From Raphanus sativus (Eukaryota; Streptophyta; Magnoliopsida; Brassicales; Brassicaceae): a stretch of DNA of 64,000 nt. The position numbers and the translations under genes are program-made. This document shows positions 1 to 11,047 of the stretch, piece by piece. The stretch is taken from positions 36,865,288 to 36,929,287 of the forward strand of contig NC_079519.1 in the NCBI RefSeq assembly GCF_000801105.2. The letters run 5' to 3'. The number at the start of each line of letters is the position of its first letter. Positions within the stretch are counted from its first letter, which is position 1. The notes under the pieces are model-generated. The model saw only the letters and a list, made by a program, of their open reading frames with translations. It was not told the origin of the DNA and did no database searches.

Positions 1-87
1 GAAGAGACCTTTGTTTCCAATGCTATGGTGAAGAGACCTTTGTTTCCGATTCTCCGGTGAAGAGACCTTCGTTTCCGATGCTCCGGT
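1..87. repeat. 29-bp tandem repeat, three copies
   Basis: Three head-to-tail 29-bp units at 1-29, 30-58 and 59-87 each begin gaagagacctt and end in a ggt. They differ at a few bases. The array touches the window edge, so its left limit is unknown. It lies just before a proteasome-subunit pseudogene fragment. No function can be assigned. Confidence 0.85.
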
Positions 88-150
88 AAGTTGAGTCTTA
101 TGTTTGATTCTCTATGATGGTGACTAATCGATGGATATTGTGCCGTTTAG

Positions 151-332
151 ATCTTCGAGTACAATGAAAGTGCCGTTGTGGCTATGGTTGGGAAGAACTG
201 CTTTGCCATCGCGGGTGATCGTAGGATCGGTGTGCAGCTACAGACAATCAACATCAATCTCTAGAGAATCTTCAAGACCCACAATGGTGTCTTCATCAGC
301 TTTTCTGGTCTCGCTACTGATGTCAAAACACT
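151..332 (+). pseudogene. 20S proteasome beta-3 (PBC-type) exon fragment
   Basis: The frame beginning atcttcgag at 151 reads [16 protein letters not shown], then CFAIAGDRR and GVQLQTI, then after a stop HNGVFISFSGLATDVKTL. This is the N-terminal part of plant 20S proteasome beta-3 subunits (PBC1/PBC2), which are core-particle subunits without protease activity. An in-frame TAG lies between the LQT and THNGV parts, near position 262, and the start codon is missing. The fragment ends at a GT donor-like site (cact|gtaag), so it looks like one exon of a genomic copy rather than a cDNA retrocopy. I could not recognise the following exons with confidence in 335-650. Family identity is from memory of the protein; the stop is seen directly. 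Confidence 0.72.
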
Positions 333-709
333 GTAAGAAAATTCCAGATGTTTTATTTGCTTCTTCTCTTTGAATCTTCTCTAAAAGGTATGGTCTTTGC
401 GACCTCTTTTATGGAGTCAAAGCTAGTTGGTTTATGTCGCAGTTCATAGGTCCAATCACTCCCGCTATCTCAGTATGAGGATGATGTGTTTTCTTGTACC
501 CATCGTTTACTCCACTATGAGATTTTTAGGATTTGGTTTTGAATTCTTGTTACATTTTGAAGCCATCAGCTTTTCTAGCCTGTTTGGCAACTCTGTTTTA
601 CTTGAACAAGTCCTCCATATATGGAGTGTAAGCTTTTATTTATAAAATATGGATATGATCGGAACAAAGAATTTGGTGGAGGGTTATAAGCATGTACTAC
701 TCGCTTATA

Positions 710-1216
710 TGTCCACATGTGTCTACGCTTACTCTACATGTATATATAGATTGATTATTGCTAAGTCAGAGTTTAGGTGATTTCATATTGGGTTTAACCA
801 GAGAATGGCTAGTACTTGGGAGGATCGCTAGTACTTGGGAGGATCCTAGTAAAGTTGAGGTCTTGATGAGACTTCAGGGTTTAAGGAAAGTTTATTCACA
901 ACATATATGTCCACAAATAATTAATCTACAATTTTTTTGGTGTGTGTTGATATGTTTTTTTGTTGATATTGTGTCTATGTCCACATTTTTACTCAATCCA
1001 CAACTATATATGTTCATATATTTCATTTGTCCACAAACGTTTACTTCACAATTTTTTTTTTGTGTTCATGTGTTTTCTCATATTCAAGTTGTTAAAATAT
1101 ACTAAAATAGATTTTAAAATGTAGAAGATAAAAATGGTGTCCATGTCCACAAAATTTCATGTGATATATAGAAATATGTGTATCCACAAAATAGTGTCCA
1201 CAAAACCTTGTCCACA
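710..1216. repeat. Cluster of TGTCCACA octamers
   Basis: The octamer TGTCCACA occurs at 710, 909, 979, 1029, 1144, 1195 and 1209, with near variants such as tatccaca between them. Spacing is irregular, so this is not a simple tandem array. The surrounding DNA is AT-rich and non-coding. It may be a decayed repeat family or a cluster of protein-binding sites. No family is recognised. Confidence 0.5.
808..845. repeat. 19-bp direct tandem duplication
   Basis: The sequence gctagtacttgggaggatc occurs at 808-826 and again immediately at 827-845, with no mismatch. It looks like a recent local slippage or filler duplication in non-coding DNA. Confidence 0.85.
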
Positions 1217-3718
1217 TAGATCTCAAAATGTAAACATTATAAATTTTACCAAAAGTATATACATTATGGATATCAAAATGTAGATGAAAAAAATTACAAT
1301 TTATTTTACATACTAATATATATTTTATACATTGTAATTTGTAATAATGACCATTAAAATATGGTGGGGGATACAAAACCTTTTTTTAACAAAAAAATAT
1401 TTAGTTTTAATATATTTCAATGGTTTGATTTTGTTGTTTTGGATGTCATCTAGTGGCTCCGAATTAAACTCAACTATCCAAAAAAACTAATTAGAGTAAA
1501 TGTTAACTAAACTAAATACAACGAATCAAAACCAAACTCAAAACCAAACTCGTTGTTTCTTTTTGCTGAGTAAAAGGGCATTTTGGTCTAAAAAGCGTCT
1601 GGAGCTCACTGAAAGTGCCCCACCAACCGAATGTGTCTAATGATGTAAACAAAAAGAAAAAAGTGTCTTAGATAGTAACGCACTCACTACAAAACTCCAT
1701 ATCTAATTTACAACTATCTAACGAGTCTCAGTTTGATACCACCGGCTCATTACTATTTTTCCGATGTGTATGATTGATTATTGTTTTCGAACGGGTAATA
1801 TAACAACAAAGATATCAAGCACAGTGATATTTTGAAAAGAAACATGTAAACGAAGTGGTCCATTCTCTACGGAAATAATTTGATATCTTTGCTTTTCTAT
1901 GGTAATTGGCGCCATGTTCACGTGCCAGCTGGGTCACAGCTTAAAGTTTCATTATTAAATTGTATTTCTTTCTTACGAATACTATACTTCCTAGTGAACT
2001 TATTGTTTTTGTGAATGTTCGTATTTAAAATTTAAACTAAAGTCGTGGGAACAATCCAAATATCACTCAATTTCTGCCTTGCAGATTTTTCATATTGTTT
2101 AGGCTATTCAATTTTTTCTTGCGTATAAGGATTTCCAAATGAGCATCAAATTTGTTATGAAAGGAACACAAATTAATAAATAAGAAATCCTCAATGTATT
2201 GTAATTGTTACTTGTCCAATGCAATACACAATAATGTTTTTATATCATCGAAAATTTATAATACGTACACTGACGTTTATATTATAAAGAACCACCTAAC
2301 GAAGAGCAAATAAAAAAAACTTTTCATTTCTAGTATATTTGGAAAATTATGAGGCACAAAAATATTTATCGAAATTCTGAAGAAAACAAGTCAAGAGAGC
2401 AAAACCATCATATACGTCGTGGATAATCAATCCACAAGAATAAAGATCATTATCCAAATAAAATTTAAAATGAAGAAAATACAAGTCGACACTCCTGAAA
2501 ATAACATCAAAGAATTACTGGAAGATCGGTTCTTTCGGGGCCGACATATTGCTATTATAATCAGTCTCCCACCTGCTGCATATGATAATTCAAAATTTAT
2601 CGATTAATTTATGTATGTTATGTTACTATATTATTGATCATATTATTGGTTTGCTGTTGTAATCATTATAAAACAAAATTATTATTTGTAACTGTGTGTT
2701 ACGTGGATTCCAAATACAAAGAAACTAAAATAATAACAAAACTAACCCTAACGGACGAGAGAAAAAAAGAACAAAACTGAAAATAACGGAGGAATGAAAA
2801 GGACAAAAGGGACAATAAACACAATACATGACGTAATATGGAGTACACACAAAGTCAATATCTAAGGTATACAGTCACCGACCACCGACCTACCTTTCTT
2901 CCTCCACCATCCGTATACCGTATAGAAGATGCTATTCATATGCCTCACCGTCTGTAGATTTTAGCCTCCTATTTTTCTTGTTACACCATTTGTAATTTCA
3001 TGTTTTATATGTAACATTGTATATAATGTATTAATCATGATTACGTCTTCTGTTACTCTGTAAATAAATGCGTTTTTATACCAGGACTGACCGAATCAAC
3101 CAATAGTTTCTATCAAAAAAGAAAAAAGTCTTTATGTTGTCTATCCAGACAGGAAGTCGATAGTATCTTTCGTATAAATTTATCAGAATCTGATTAAAAT
3201 AATTTAGCATACACAGGGTATATATTCGTAGACAAAAATATTTATTAGAGAAGAGACAAACAATAATTATATTGATATGCGCATGTCATCTCCACCACCT
3301 CTTCTTCCGCCTATCCTCTTAAAAAGTTTCTGCTCCATTAATAAAACCAACAATTAACACAGAAGATACAGCTTTCATCATCTGCCCAATATTCATTCCT
3401 TTATTTATTTATTTTATACTTTTAGCTGATGCTATAACTACAAAACGAATCCACGACCACCAAGACAAGTTTTATCTGCTAAATCCAACTAAATACAACT
3501 ATCTTCTCTCTTTACTTTTTTTTTCTTTTGTCGGTGAATTTGGAATTTTCTCACCGCCATATCCACCATAATACCCACCTGCAACCTCCCTCTCTTTCTC
3601 TCTGCTCCGACATATTTATTCTCTGTCATCGTCTCTCTCGCTTCAGCAAATCGGTCAAATTCTCAAAACCCACCTCGAAAGTCTCTCTCTTTGGAGGGTT
3701 TAAGAATTAATATCCTCC

Positions 3719-4246
3719 ATGGACGGCGGTGGAGTAGCTGACGTGGCAGTGGCCATGACGACGAGGAAGAGGGAGAGACCTTACAAGGGCATAAGGATGA
3801 GGAAGTGGGGAAAATGGGTTGCGGAGATTCGAGAGCCTAACAAGCGGACAAGGCTTTGGCTCGGCTCTTACTCCACTCCCGAGGCGGCGGCGAGAGCCTA
3901 CGACACGGCGGTTTTCTACCTCAGAGGACCGACGGCGAGGCTTAACTTCCCTGAGCTTCTCAACGGAGAGAAATTCTCCGAGGAGGACATGTCGGGAGAT
4001 ACTATTAGGAAAAAAGCGACGGAGGTCGGTGCTCAGGTAGACGCTTTGGGCACGGCGGTGCTAAATAACCGCCACCGTGTGTTTGGTCAGAGCAGAGAGA
4101 GTGATGATGATAGTAGCAAGAGATATCATCGGAATTATCAAAACGGTGAGTTGGAAGAGGATGATAAGAGTTTGAAAAGTGGCGGCTGGTTATTGGAACG
4201 GGTTGACTTGAATAAGGTACCCGACCCGGAAAGCTCCGATGACTAA
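3719..4246 (+). CDS. DEAR2: DREB-type AP2/ERF repressor with EAR motif (DEAR2-like)
   Basis: This single-exon gene encodes a 175-residue nuclear transcription factor. Residues 21-80 form one AP2/ERF DNA-binding domain ([20 protein letters not shown], then WLGSY and AYD blocks). Val34 and Glu39 are the DREB-subgroup residues that favour DRE/CRT sites. The C-terminus ends with a DLNxxP-type EAR repression motif (DLNKVP, residues 163-168) after an acidic Ser/Asp-rich linker, so the protein probably represses its targets through TOPLESS-type co-repressors. Arabidopsis DEAR proteins of this A-5 group act in cold and pathogen responses (known for the family, not shown here). The first ATG after a pyrimidine-rich leader is used. 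Length is close to Arabidopsis DEAR2 (about 184 as I recall), and position at the start of the collinear block supports At5g67190 orthology. Confidence 0.9.
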   Translation: MDGGGVADVAVAMTTRKRERPYKGIRMRKWGKWVAEIREPNKRTRLWLGSYSTPEAAARAYDTAVFYLRGPTARLNFPELLNGEKFSEEDMSGDTIRKKATEVGAQVDALGTAVLNNRHRVFGQSRESDDDSSKRYHRNYQNGELEEDDKSLKSGGWLLERVDLNKVPDPESSDD

Positions 4247-5776
4247 GACTGGGAAAAGAAATGAAAAATTATAATATTTGGAGCGATGGTTGCTTAATGC
4301 ACGCCTGCAAAGATCATTAGCGCCGTTTATGTTTTTTTTTTTGCATTGTCTAAAATTTTAGGTTTTGTTTTAGTTATAATTGTCTGTATCTTTTTGTCAT
4401 TTATCATGGATTTGCGATTTATGAAACTTTAGGCTATTGCTTAATAATGCAAAATGTATATTATCACTCATTAATAATTTAACGAAATTCGCCCTATTGT
4501 TAATTTATACTATTGTTAATTTATACTGTTATTGTCTTTTCTCGAAAATAACACAAGTTGATAACATCAAGTCTTCCTAATATATTTGTTCAATATTATA
4601 TAAGTGATAAATAAAGGTTTTTAAAGAGTATAGTGGTGCTTTATTAAACGCCAACTCTTTTTGAATATGAAAGTCTATGGGGAATTGTTAGGAGGATTAA
4701 AACGAAAGGATGGGATATCAAGTTGAATAATAAAAACGAGACAATGTATGACCTACGTGCTTATCATATAAAAGCAACTTGACATACTCTATCTCTATTA
4801 ATTACGTCCAGATTTTTTTGGTTTCTGTTAATTTATAAAGTGATTTATATACATACGAAATACATATATGGATAAGATTTTGGGTCGATGGGGGACTTGG
4901 GTGTGTTGTCTTTTGTCTTGTCCTCCATTTCTATTTGTTCTGTGGGCACCATTTAGATTTTTTATGCTCTGTCTTTTTCAAGTCTATTATTATAAATAAT
5001 TATCGTTGCTGCTATAATTTTTTAAGATATATGTTTTAAACAAATTTTCTTTATCTTGTATATATCGGAGCTTGAATTTTCCTTCACCATACGTCATATT
5101 CAGAAAACTGTATATAATGGATATGTGACAGGGGCCAATGAAAAGTATGTCGTGTTAGTATGTATTATCGTATATGTATTGTATTTTTCATTCTCTTTTC
5201 ATACTTCCTATTGAGATCGTGCTAGGAGTTTTAGTTATGCCAGCGCTTTTTGCCTTCTTCCTAGGGGGAAAAATACATAACATTCCTCTCGCATGGATTA
5301 TATTAGTACGTCTACTGTTGATGTTTGTTATAGTATGTTGTTATTATTAAACATGAAGGAAATTAGAAAGCTACCCAAAATCAGAAAAGTACAGCTTTCA
5401 GTTCACAAAAAGTAGATAAATACTTTTTAGAAATCGGGTTATCTTAAGAGCTATCTTCTAGGCTGTGTTTATGTGTATGCAAATAAGTTCTGTAAGGTTT
5501 TTAATCTTTCGGTAACTTAATCATACAACAAAAACTAAACCCTTGAGTAATCATCCTCTAATCAAAAATTCAAAACTAATCCCATACCTTTGACTCTGAG
5601 CAAGCTGTTATGTCAAATACTGAATCCATGCTTAAAAGATCATCTTCTTTCCCCCTGAAGAAGGGAGCAACCAAACTGGAGTTATTAGGTGAAAAAAAAA
5701 ACATTTCCTGTTCTTTCTCAAGTCAAAAAAGTTAATCACCTTTATGTTTTTCTGTGTGTGTGAGAGTGAGACTTCA
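4247..5776. other. Intergenic; no gene seen where TOE3 is expected
   Basis: This 1.5-kb stretch between DEAR2 and the deubiquitinase gene is AT-rich, and no AP2-domain coding sequence can be read on either strand. In Arabidopsis, as I remember it, the AP2 gene TOE3 (At5g67180) sits here, so it appears to have been lost from this copy. The part from about 5500 to 5776 will include the 3' UTR of the minus-strand OTU gene. Confidence 0.55.
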
Positions 5777-7585
5777 TTATATACAAAGAGCACCCACATC
5801 TGGTGCATTTGCTTCAACTTCATTCGATGTTCCTCTCCTCAGATTCTTTCTCCCCTTCTTCGACTCCATTGTTTGGCTCCTGTTACATTCAGTTATGAAG
5901 AAATACACATCTTTTAGTTAAGTCTTGAGAGTGTTTTCACAGAACTGAATCAAGAAACTTACACTAACAGTTTAACAGAGGATCTCCCAGCTGCTGTTCC
6001 GCAGCAGGACTTGTATTTCTTCTTCGAACCACATGGACATGATTTATTCCTCGGGATCTTCTGCAGTTAACACATACATCAATATTTATAGATCAGTTAT
6101 TCTCATGGTTTAAGAGAGCAAACAAACCTTATCATCCAAGCTGCACTTGGCAAGGACTGTCTCTATACTACTGCAGCTGCCTGATTCATCCTCACTGATC
6201 GTCTCAATTGCTTCTCTGAGTTGCTCGGTGCTTTCCATTGCCGCAGAAGCAGTTTCTGAATCATTTTCAATCATTGACTCCATTCCTTGTTCTGCTATCA
6301 AAAATTCTATCGCAGCATCCACATCACCGTTTACTTGTACTAGAACCTAAAAAGGCAGTATAATTCCAGATAAGAGAGGGCTTCTGATCATATCTTTTTG
6401 CACACATTAACCAAGTATCAGCCTATCACCTGTTCAGCTTTCTCAGCATTGTTACAACAACTACCCAACATGACTACTTTGACAGCCCCAGCATCCACAT
6501 CACACTTATCACTTCTGTTCTTGGACTTTCCCTCAGTGGCTTTCGCTTGTTTAGATGCTGCTGATACTTTAGCATCAGCCTTTCACAAAAGCTGGAATTT
6601 ATTAGAACAGTGCATCAAATTATCTACACCATAAACACACAACGATATAAAGTGTTAACGTAAAAAACCTCAATCACAACAGGCCTAGCGGGTCCACCAC
6701 AAGCATCTTCCTTGGAACGCACACTATTATAATGTTCCCCATCATGGTAAGACCTAAACAAGTGAGAGTAAAATTAAACCATCTCCATCATCCATGAAAC
6801 AGAATAAAGAAACTTACAGATGGATCATGCGGGTTCTAGCATCTTCAAAGTTGCGTATATACCAACGAGGTGACATACTCTGACAATGCACAAACCATAT
6901 AAGTATGATTCTCACACAGCAAACAGAGAGAATAAGCATTATTATTAATTACCCTGTGGATACAAATGTTACTGCGTGTGACAAGAGAAGCAGCTTGTAA
7001 CTCCATATTCCCAGCCCAAGTCCCATCATCATCCATTGTTTTACAGTAATCCTCAAACGGAACATCGTCTTCGATAAAAGGCTCAAACATTTCACGATTC
7101 TTCTGTTTAAAAAAATTATATATACATTTTTACAGGATTGCCTAAAGAATATATGTATGATGAAATGTTGGCAGGGGCACTTACCACTATGTACTGTACA
7201 ACCATGCTACGGTACTTGCTGTGTTCATCCTCGTTGCCTTCTAATTGATCCGCGAGTGACCTGCGAAGTCGAATTTTCAATCATAACGATTTGCTTTCGT
7301 CTTCAATCGAGAAGAAGTAATGAATAAAGGAAGCCAAACCTGAAGAAGCAATTACCGTCGGCGGTTACTTGGATGATCTTAAGACCTAAGGAGTCAAGTT
7401 GAGCACGGAACTGTGACAGATCACAATCCTTTCCTTCCTTCTTCTTCTTCTTCTCCACCTATGATGAATCAAAAAAATTACAGATCCAAAACGGCAGGAA
7501 GAATAGTAACTGGGAGGAGAGAGAGACGCACCTGACGCGGTTGTTTCTTAGGCTTAGATGATTTCTGCTGCTTCGCTTTTGCCAT
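5777..7585 (-). CDS. OTU-family deubiquitinase with UBA-like and SEC-C segments
   Basis: Ten exons join in frame to 371 residues: 7585-7532, 7458-7340, 7260-7185, 7102-6953, 6879-6818, 6753-6669, 6579-6430, 6346-6128, 6060-5963 and 5879-5777. After a Lys-rich N-terminus comes an OTU cysteine-protease domain. The catalytic Cys is Cys55 in DGNCFF, and the catalytic His is His161 in EHYNSV. Residues about 213-252 (VKVVMLGSCCNNAEKAEQ to AAIEFLIAEQ) resemble a UBA-type ubiquitin-binding helix bundle. Residues 306-325 carry a SEC-C zinc motif (CPCGSKK, then CC). The protein should remove ubiquitin from substrates. Architecture and position match Arabidopsis At5g67170, which I recall as OTU7 but am not certain. 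The start is the ATG giving MAKAKQQ, because the upstream in-frame ATG lies in DNA not needed for the domain. All active-site residues are intact. Confidence 0.88.
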
Positions 7586-8382
7586 TTTTTCTTTTCCTTT
7601 CGTCTTTCTCAGTCGAATAGTTGCGGCGGAGTTATGGACACTAACGTTTCGTGCCGTAGAGCACAACCATAATTGGGCCACAGTAGCTCATAACAAAATG
7701 GTCCATTGGACCAACAAGCTACTAAAACCCAGCTCGGCCCTTCTCAAAATATTATGATGGAGATTTAAGACTTAGAAATAGATTCTAGTTTGATTCTTGT
7801 ATTGTAGACTGCAGATTGATAGTCAGAAATCTTGTCTATGTCTATCTTCAGCTTTCTGTTGAATCTTATGCAACTTATATATCCATTTTATATATATAGA
7901 GAGAGAGAGACACACACACACTCACACAAGGTGCTACTTCATTAGAAAATTTCATGAATAATGTTATTGATGAGAGAACACAGAAGATAATGATAGATCT
8001 AGCATCCGAACGTCTGCATTGCTGCATGTAGAGCCATTTTGTAATAACCACGTGTGTGTTTACAAATAAAACTTTTAATCTTGATTGTGATATAACATTA
8101 GTTGCACTTTATGATAAAGTGCTACTAAGACAATTAAAATAATCTAAGTTCTATGATCATGTAAAAAATATGACAAAAATGAAAAAAATAGTAAAGTAAA
8201 CATTTTGATAAAAAAAAATAGTAAAGTAAAAACAACTTGTTTGTAGCATGTGCGTTCAACATCATTGGGTTTAGCAATTTATTTAAATCTGGGACTATGT
8301 ATACAAACATGTGCAAAGATTCGGAAAATGACCCCATCATAACAACGTCTACCAAAAAGAAGAAAAAAAAGGAGAGTAAGAG
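7586..8382. other. Shared upstream region between OTU and BAHD genes
   Basis: These divergent genes share about 800 bp. It holds a mixed (TA)/(GA)/(CA) microsatellite at about 7889-7929, a CACGTG G-box core at 8049, and a short direct duplication of atagtaaagtaaa (about 8187 and 8218). No ORF here looks real. Confidence 0.5.
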
Positions 8383-9744
8383 ATGGAAGATTTGGTGGTG
8401 AAATCAACGAGCATTGTGCATCCCATAAACATTGCTAACCAATCAATATCAGATCGTGTGAAGACGATCAGTCTGACTCCATGGGATCTCATACGTCTTC
8501 GTTTTGGTTATCCTCAAAGAGGTCTCTTCTTTCACAAACCTGACGATTCAAATATTGATACAATCATCTCAAAGCTAAAGGCTTCACTTTCTATTGCTCT
8601 CCATCACTTTTACCCTTTGGCTGGTCGCCTTGTCAAAGAAGTCAACCAAGACGATAACACTGTCTCCTATTTCATTAGCTGCTGCGATGATGATGGTTCC
8701 GGTTCGGGTGGTGTAAAGTTCATTCACGCTGCAGCTAAAACACTCACGATCAGTGATCTGGTTAAGTCCGGTTTTGTAGATGGATTGCTCGGTTATTTCT
8801 TCTTCCCCGCGACTGGAATCAAGAACTACCAAGGTGTGTCAAACCCTTTACTTATGGTCCAAGTAACTGAATTAAAAGATGGGATGTTTATCAGCTATGG
8901 CTATAATCATACCGCTGCTGATGGCAAATCGATCTGGAAGTTCATCAATGCATGGTCGGAGATTTGCTTCAAAGGTTTTGGATCTGCTCCCATGGATCTT
9001 TTCCTCAAAGGTTGGTTTCTTGACCGAATAAAATATCCAATCCGAGTTCCAGATCCTGAAACAGAACAGCCTAGTCACGGTGCTTCGACAACATCAAACA
9101 CTTTACAGGAGATTGTGTTTCGTCTTACAAAGGAGAATGTGTTAAAACTGAAAGCTAAAGCTAACGATGAAGCTGTGTCCAAAGAAGATGGAGAGATCTC
9201 TTCTTTTCAGGCGGTTTTAGGACACATATGGCGTTCAAGGGTTAAGCACGGTGGCATGAGCCGAGAAGAAGAGACACGTTGTAGAGTGCCAATAGACATG
9301 AGACAGAGGCTAAAGCCAAAGCTAAAAGAAGACTGTTTCGGGAACTTGGTTCATACCGGAATAGTAACCGTTAAAGTTGGGGAGATGCTGGACCATGGTT
9401 TAGGCTGGTTGGCTCGGAGAATAAACGAAATGGTTAGGTCACAAACCGATGAAAATGTTAAAACATTTGGAGAGAACTGGGTTAAGAATGTTGAGATTCC
9501 GGTTTCTGTCAGCACTACTCTGCTTGTTACTAGCTGTCCCCGGTTTGATGTGTATGGAAACGATTTTGGTTGGGATAAACCGATCGGTTTACGTTCTGGA
9601 CCGCCACATAGCGATGGGAAACTAGTGGTTTTACAAGGGGCTGAAGAAGGAGGTCTTGAGTTTCAAGGTTATTTTCCGTCTCAAGTAGTTGTAAAACTAT
9701 TGTGTGATGCTGAGTTTTTGGAGTGTGTAGACATTGCTTCATGA
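8383..9744 (+). CDS. BAHD (HXXXD-type) acyltransferase, At5g67150/EPS1 group
   Basis: This intronless gene encodes 453 residues, typical of BAHD enzymes, which transfer acyl groups from CoA thioesters to alcohols or amines in the cytosol. The catalytic HXXXD motif is intact at His176-Asp180 (HTAADG). The structural DFGWG motif near the C-terminus reads DFGWD at 394-398. The N-terminus carries the usual LTPWDL block. In Arabidopsis two tandem members lie here, EPS1 (At5g67160) and At5g67150. EPS1 acts in salicylate formation and, as I recall, has Ser in place of the catalytic His. Because this protein keeps His, I place it with the conventional acyltransferase At5g67150 rather than EPS1, but phylogeny would be needed to decide. 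The substrate is unknown. A MITE begins about 98 bp after the stop codon. Confidence 0.85.
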   Translation: MEDLVVKSTSIVHPINIANQSISDRVKTISLTPWDLIRLRFGYPQRGLFFHKPDDSNIDTIISKLKASLSIALHHFYPLAGRLVKEVNQDDNTVSYFISCCDDDGSGSGGVKFIHAAAKTLTISDLVKSGFVDGLLGYFFFPATGIKNYQGVSNPLLMVQVTELKDGMFISYGYNHTAADGKSIWKFINAWSEICFKGFGSAPMDLFLKGWFLDRIKYPIRVPDPETEQPSHGASTTSNTLQEIVFRLTKENVLKLKAKANDEAVSKEDGEISSFQAVLGHIWRSRVKHGGMSREEETRCRVPIDMRQRLKPKLKEDCFGNLVHTGIVTVKVGEMLDHGLGWLARRINEMVRSQTDENVKTFGENWVKNVEIPVSVSTTLLVTSCPRFDVYGNDFGWDKPIGLRSGPPHSDGKLVVLQGAEEGGLEFQGYFPSQVVVKLLCDAEFLECVDIAS

Positions 9745-9841
9745 TTTGGTCAATGATTTTACGCGATTGATGTGTGTGTTCTTTTTATCTCCTAATTTTC
9801 GATTGTCTGTGTAAGGTTTTTATTCAATAAGGCATGTTATA

Positions 9842-10136
9842 GCCCCGTTCGTTTTATTATCGCTGTGCGTCAGCGGTGGCGTCAGAGAACTAAGCCTTCA
9901 ATGACGGGATACATCGAATAGGTGAAGCACGGGATAACTGATTTCACAGACGCTGCGGCAACCAACGGCCAGTAAAATAGACGCGGAATAAATCAGCGGC
10001 CATGAAAACACGGAAACCATTAGTTACGACAATCGCCGGCGGCAATTTTATATTGACGCTGCAACTAAACTTCTCTGTCGTGTTTGAAAATTTTCTGACG
10101 CCACCGCTGACGCAACGATAATAAAACGAACAGAGC
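9842..10136. mobile_element. MITE with about 48-bp terminal inverted repeats
   Basis: The left end (gccccgttcgttttattatc, then gcgtcagcggtggcgtcag) is repeated in inverse orientation at the right end (ctgacgccaccgctgacgc, then gataataaaacgaacagagc). The arms have a few mismatches. The element is about 295 bp and has no coding capacity. The direct repeat TTATA flanks it at 9837-9841 and 10137-10141 and probably marks the target-site duplication. Superfamily is uncertain: the flank could also be read as the 3-bp TTA/TAA of PIF/Harbinger elements. It lies between the BAHD stop codon and the RALF34 gene and may contribute to the BAHD 3' end. Confidence 0.8.
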
Positions 10137-10141
10137 TTATA

Positions 10142-10660
10142 ACAAAATAAACATATTGTCGACCAATCATGTTTTCTTTGCACAGTCGCCGCTAACAGAG
10201 TTAGCCATGTATCAGCACAGAGTAATGTGAGTTGGGAATTTTGGTTTGTAGCAGCTGTGCTTTCTCACTCACCAAAACACTTTTTTTTTTAACAACGTCA
10301 GGATAAAACACTTAAAACCTTATGAAACAGTGATCTTGATCGTTGAAACAATTTATCAAAATAAACAATGGTGGAACATTATCAGAGTCAGATAGATCCA
10401 ATTACCATGTGAATCCCCGTATTAAGTTCATGAAGAGTCAGAAACAAACGATTTACCCACCGACAAAATAAATAAATAATTACCATAAATAATTACCTTT
10501 TTTAGGCAACATAATTACCATAATTTTGAATACATTAGATATCATCACTCGAATAAAAATGACGCGGGCTTAATTAATTTAACAAAAGTAATTAATCACG
10601 GTTACATCGAAATCGAACGAGCAAACACAAACAGAGTCCGTGATTGGAAAATGCATTTTT
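10142..10660. other. Intergenic, downstream of RALF34-like gene
   Basis: AT-rich sequence between the MITE and the minus-strand RALF gene. It should contain the RALF 3' UTR. No coding sequence is recognisable. Confidence 0.5.
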
Positions 10661-11047
10661 CTATCTCCGGCATCGAGTGATGGAGGAGCAGCCTCGAGTG
10701 TATGGATGAACCTGACCTCTAGCTCTGAAGCAGTTGTGAGTGTAGTACGATCTTCCAGATCTGGGAGGACACGGGACTCTGTTCGCCGACAATGCACCGT
10801 AGGATATGTAGTATCTCTTCCTCTTCCAGTACAGCGACCGTCGATCTGCGACATCTTCTTCCTCGGCATCTTCAAAGCTTTCTCCTCCGTCGATGTTGTC
10901 GAATGCGTCGCCGTGAGAGATCGGCCAGTCGAATCCGTCGCCTAGAAGAATCAAGGATGGATTCTCAGGGAGAGGTTCAGATCTTGGGAGTGAAATGAAG
11001 AGAAGAGAGAGAGTGATGAGGAGAGTGAGAGACGGAGCTGCTGCCAT
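10661..11047 (-). CDS. RALFL34: RALF34-type secreted peptide hormone precursor
   Basis: This intronless gene encodes a 128-residue prepropeptide. Residues 1-23 form a hydrophobic signal peptide. An acidic propeptide follows, ending in a dibasic Arg69-Arg70 site of the kind cleaved by the subtilase S1P. The mature domain has the YISY receptor-binding motif (80-83) and four cysteines (93, 106, 120, 126) in RALF spacing, and ends TRCRR. RALF peptides alkalinise the apoplast and are perceived by FERONIA/THESEUS-type receptor kinases. Arabidopsis RALF34 is linked to lateral-root initiation (family knowledge). Sequence and position next to HEC1 support At5g67070. The antisense strand carries a 101-codon open frame that is only a shadow of this gene. 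Confidence 0.92.
   Translation of the reverse strand: MAAAPSLTLLITLSLLFISLPRSEPLPENPSLILLGDGFDWPISHGDAFDNIDGGESFEDAEEEDVADRRSLYWKRKRYYISYGALSANRVPCPPRSGRSYYTHNCFRARGQVHPYTRGCSSITRCRR

Larger units (their letters stand above)
336..3718. other. Intergenic, AT-rich, with minor repeats
   Basis: I see no supported gene between the proteasome fragment and DEAR2. The stretch holds a 19-bp direct duplication (808-845), a cluster of TGTCCACA octamers (710-1216) and, next to DEAR2, pyrimidine-rich leader-like sequence (about 3500-3710). A 62-codon ORF near 2419-2607 has no recognisable similarity and is not called. Confidence 0.6.

Noticed and set aside
2419..2607. 62-codon frame with a Lys/Ile-rich start
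   Set aside because: No domain, no leader or splice context, and composition like the surrounding AT-rich DNA.
10640..10945. 101-codon plus-strand frame
   Set aside because: It is antisense to the RALF34 precursor, with no domain or start context of its own.
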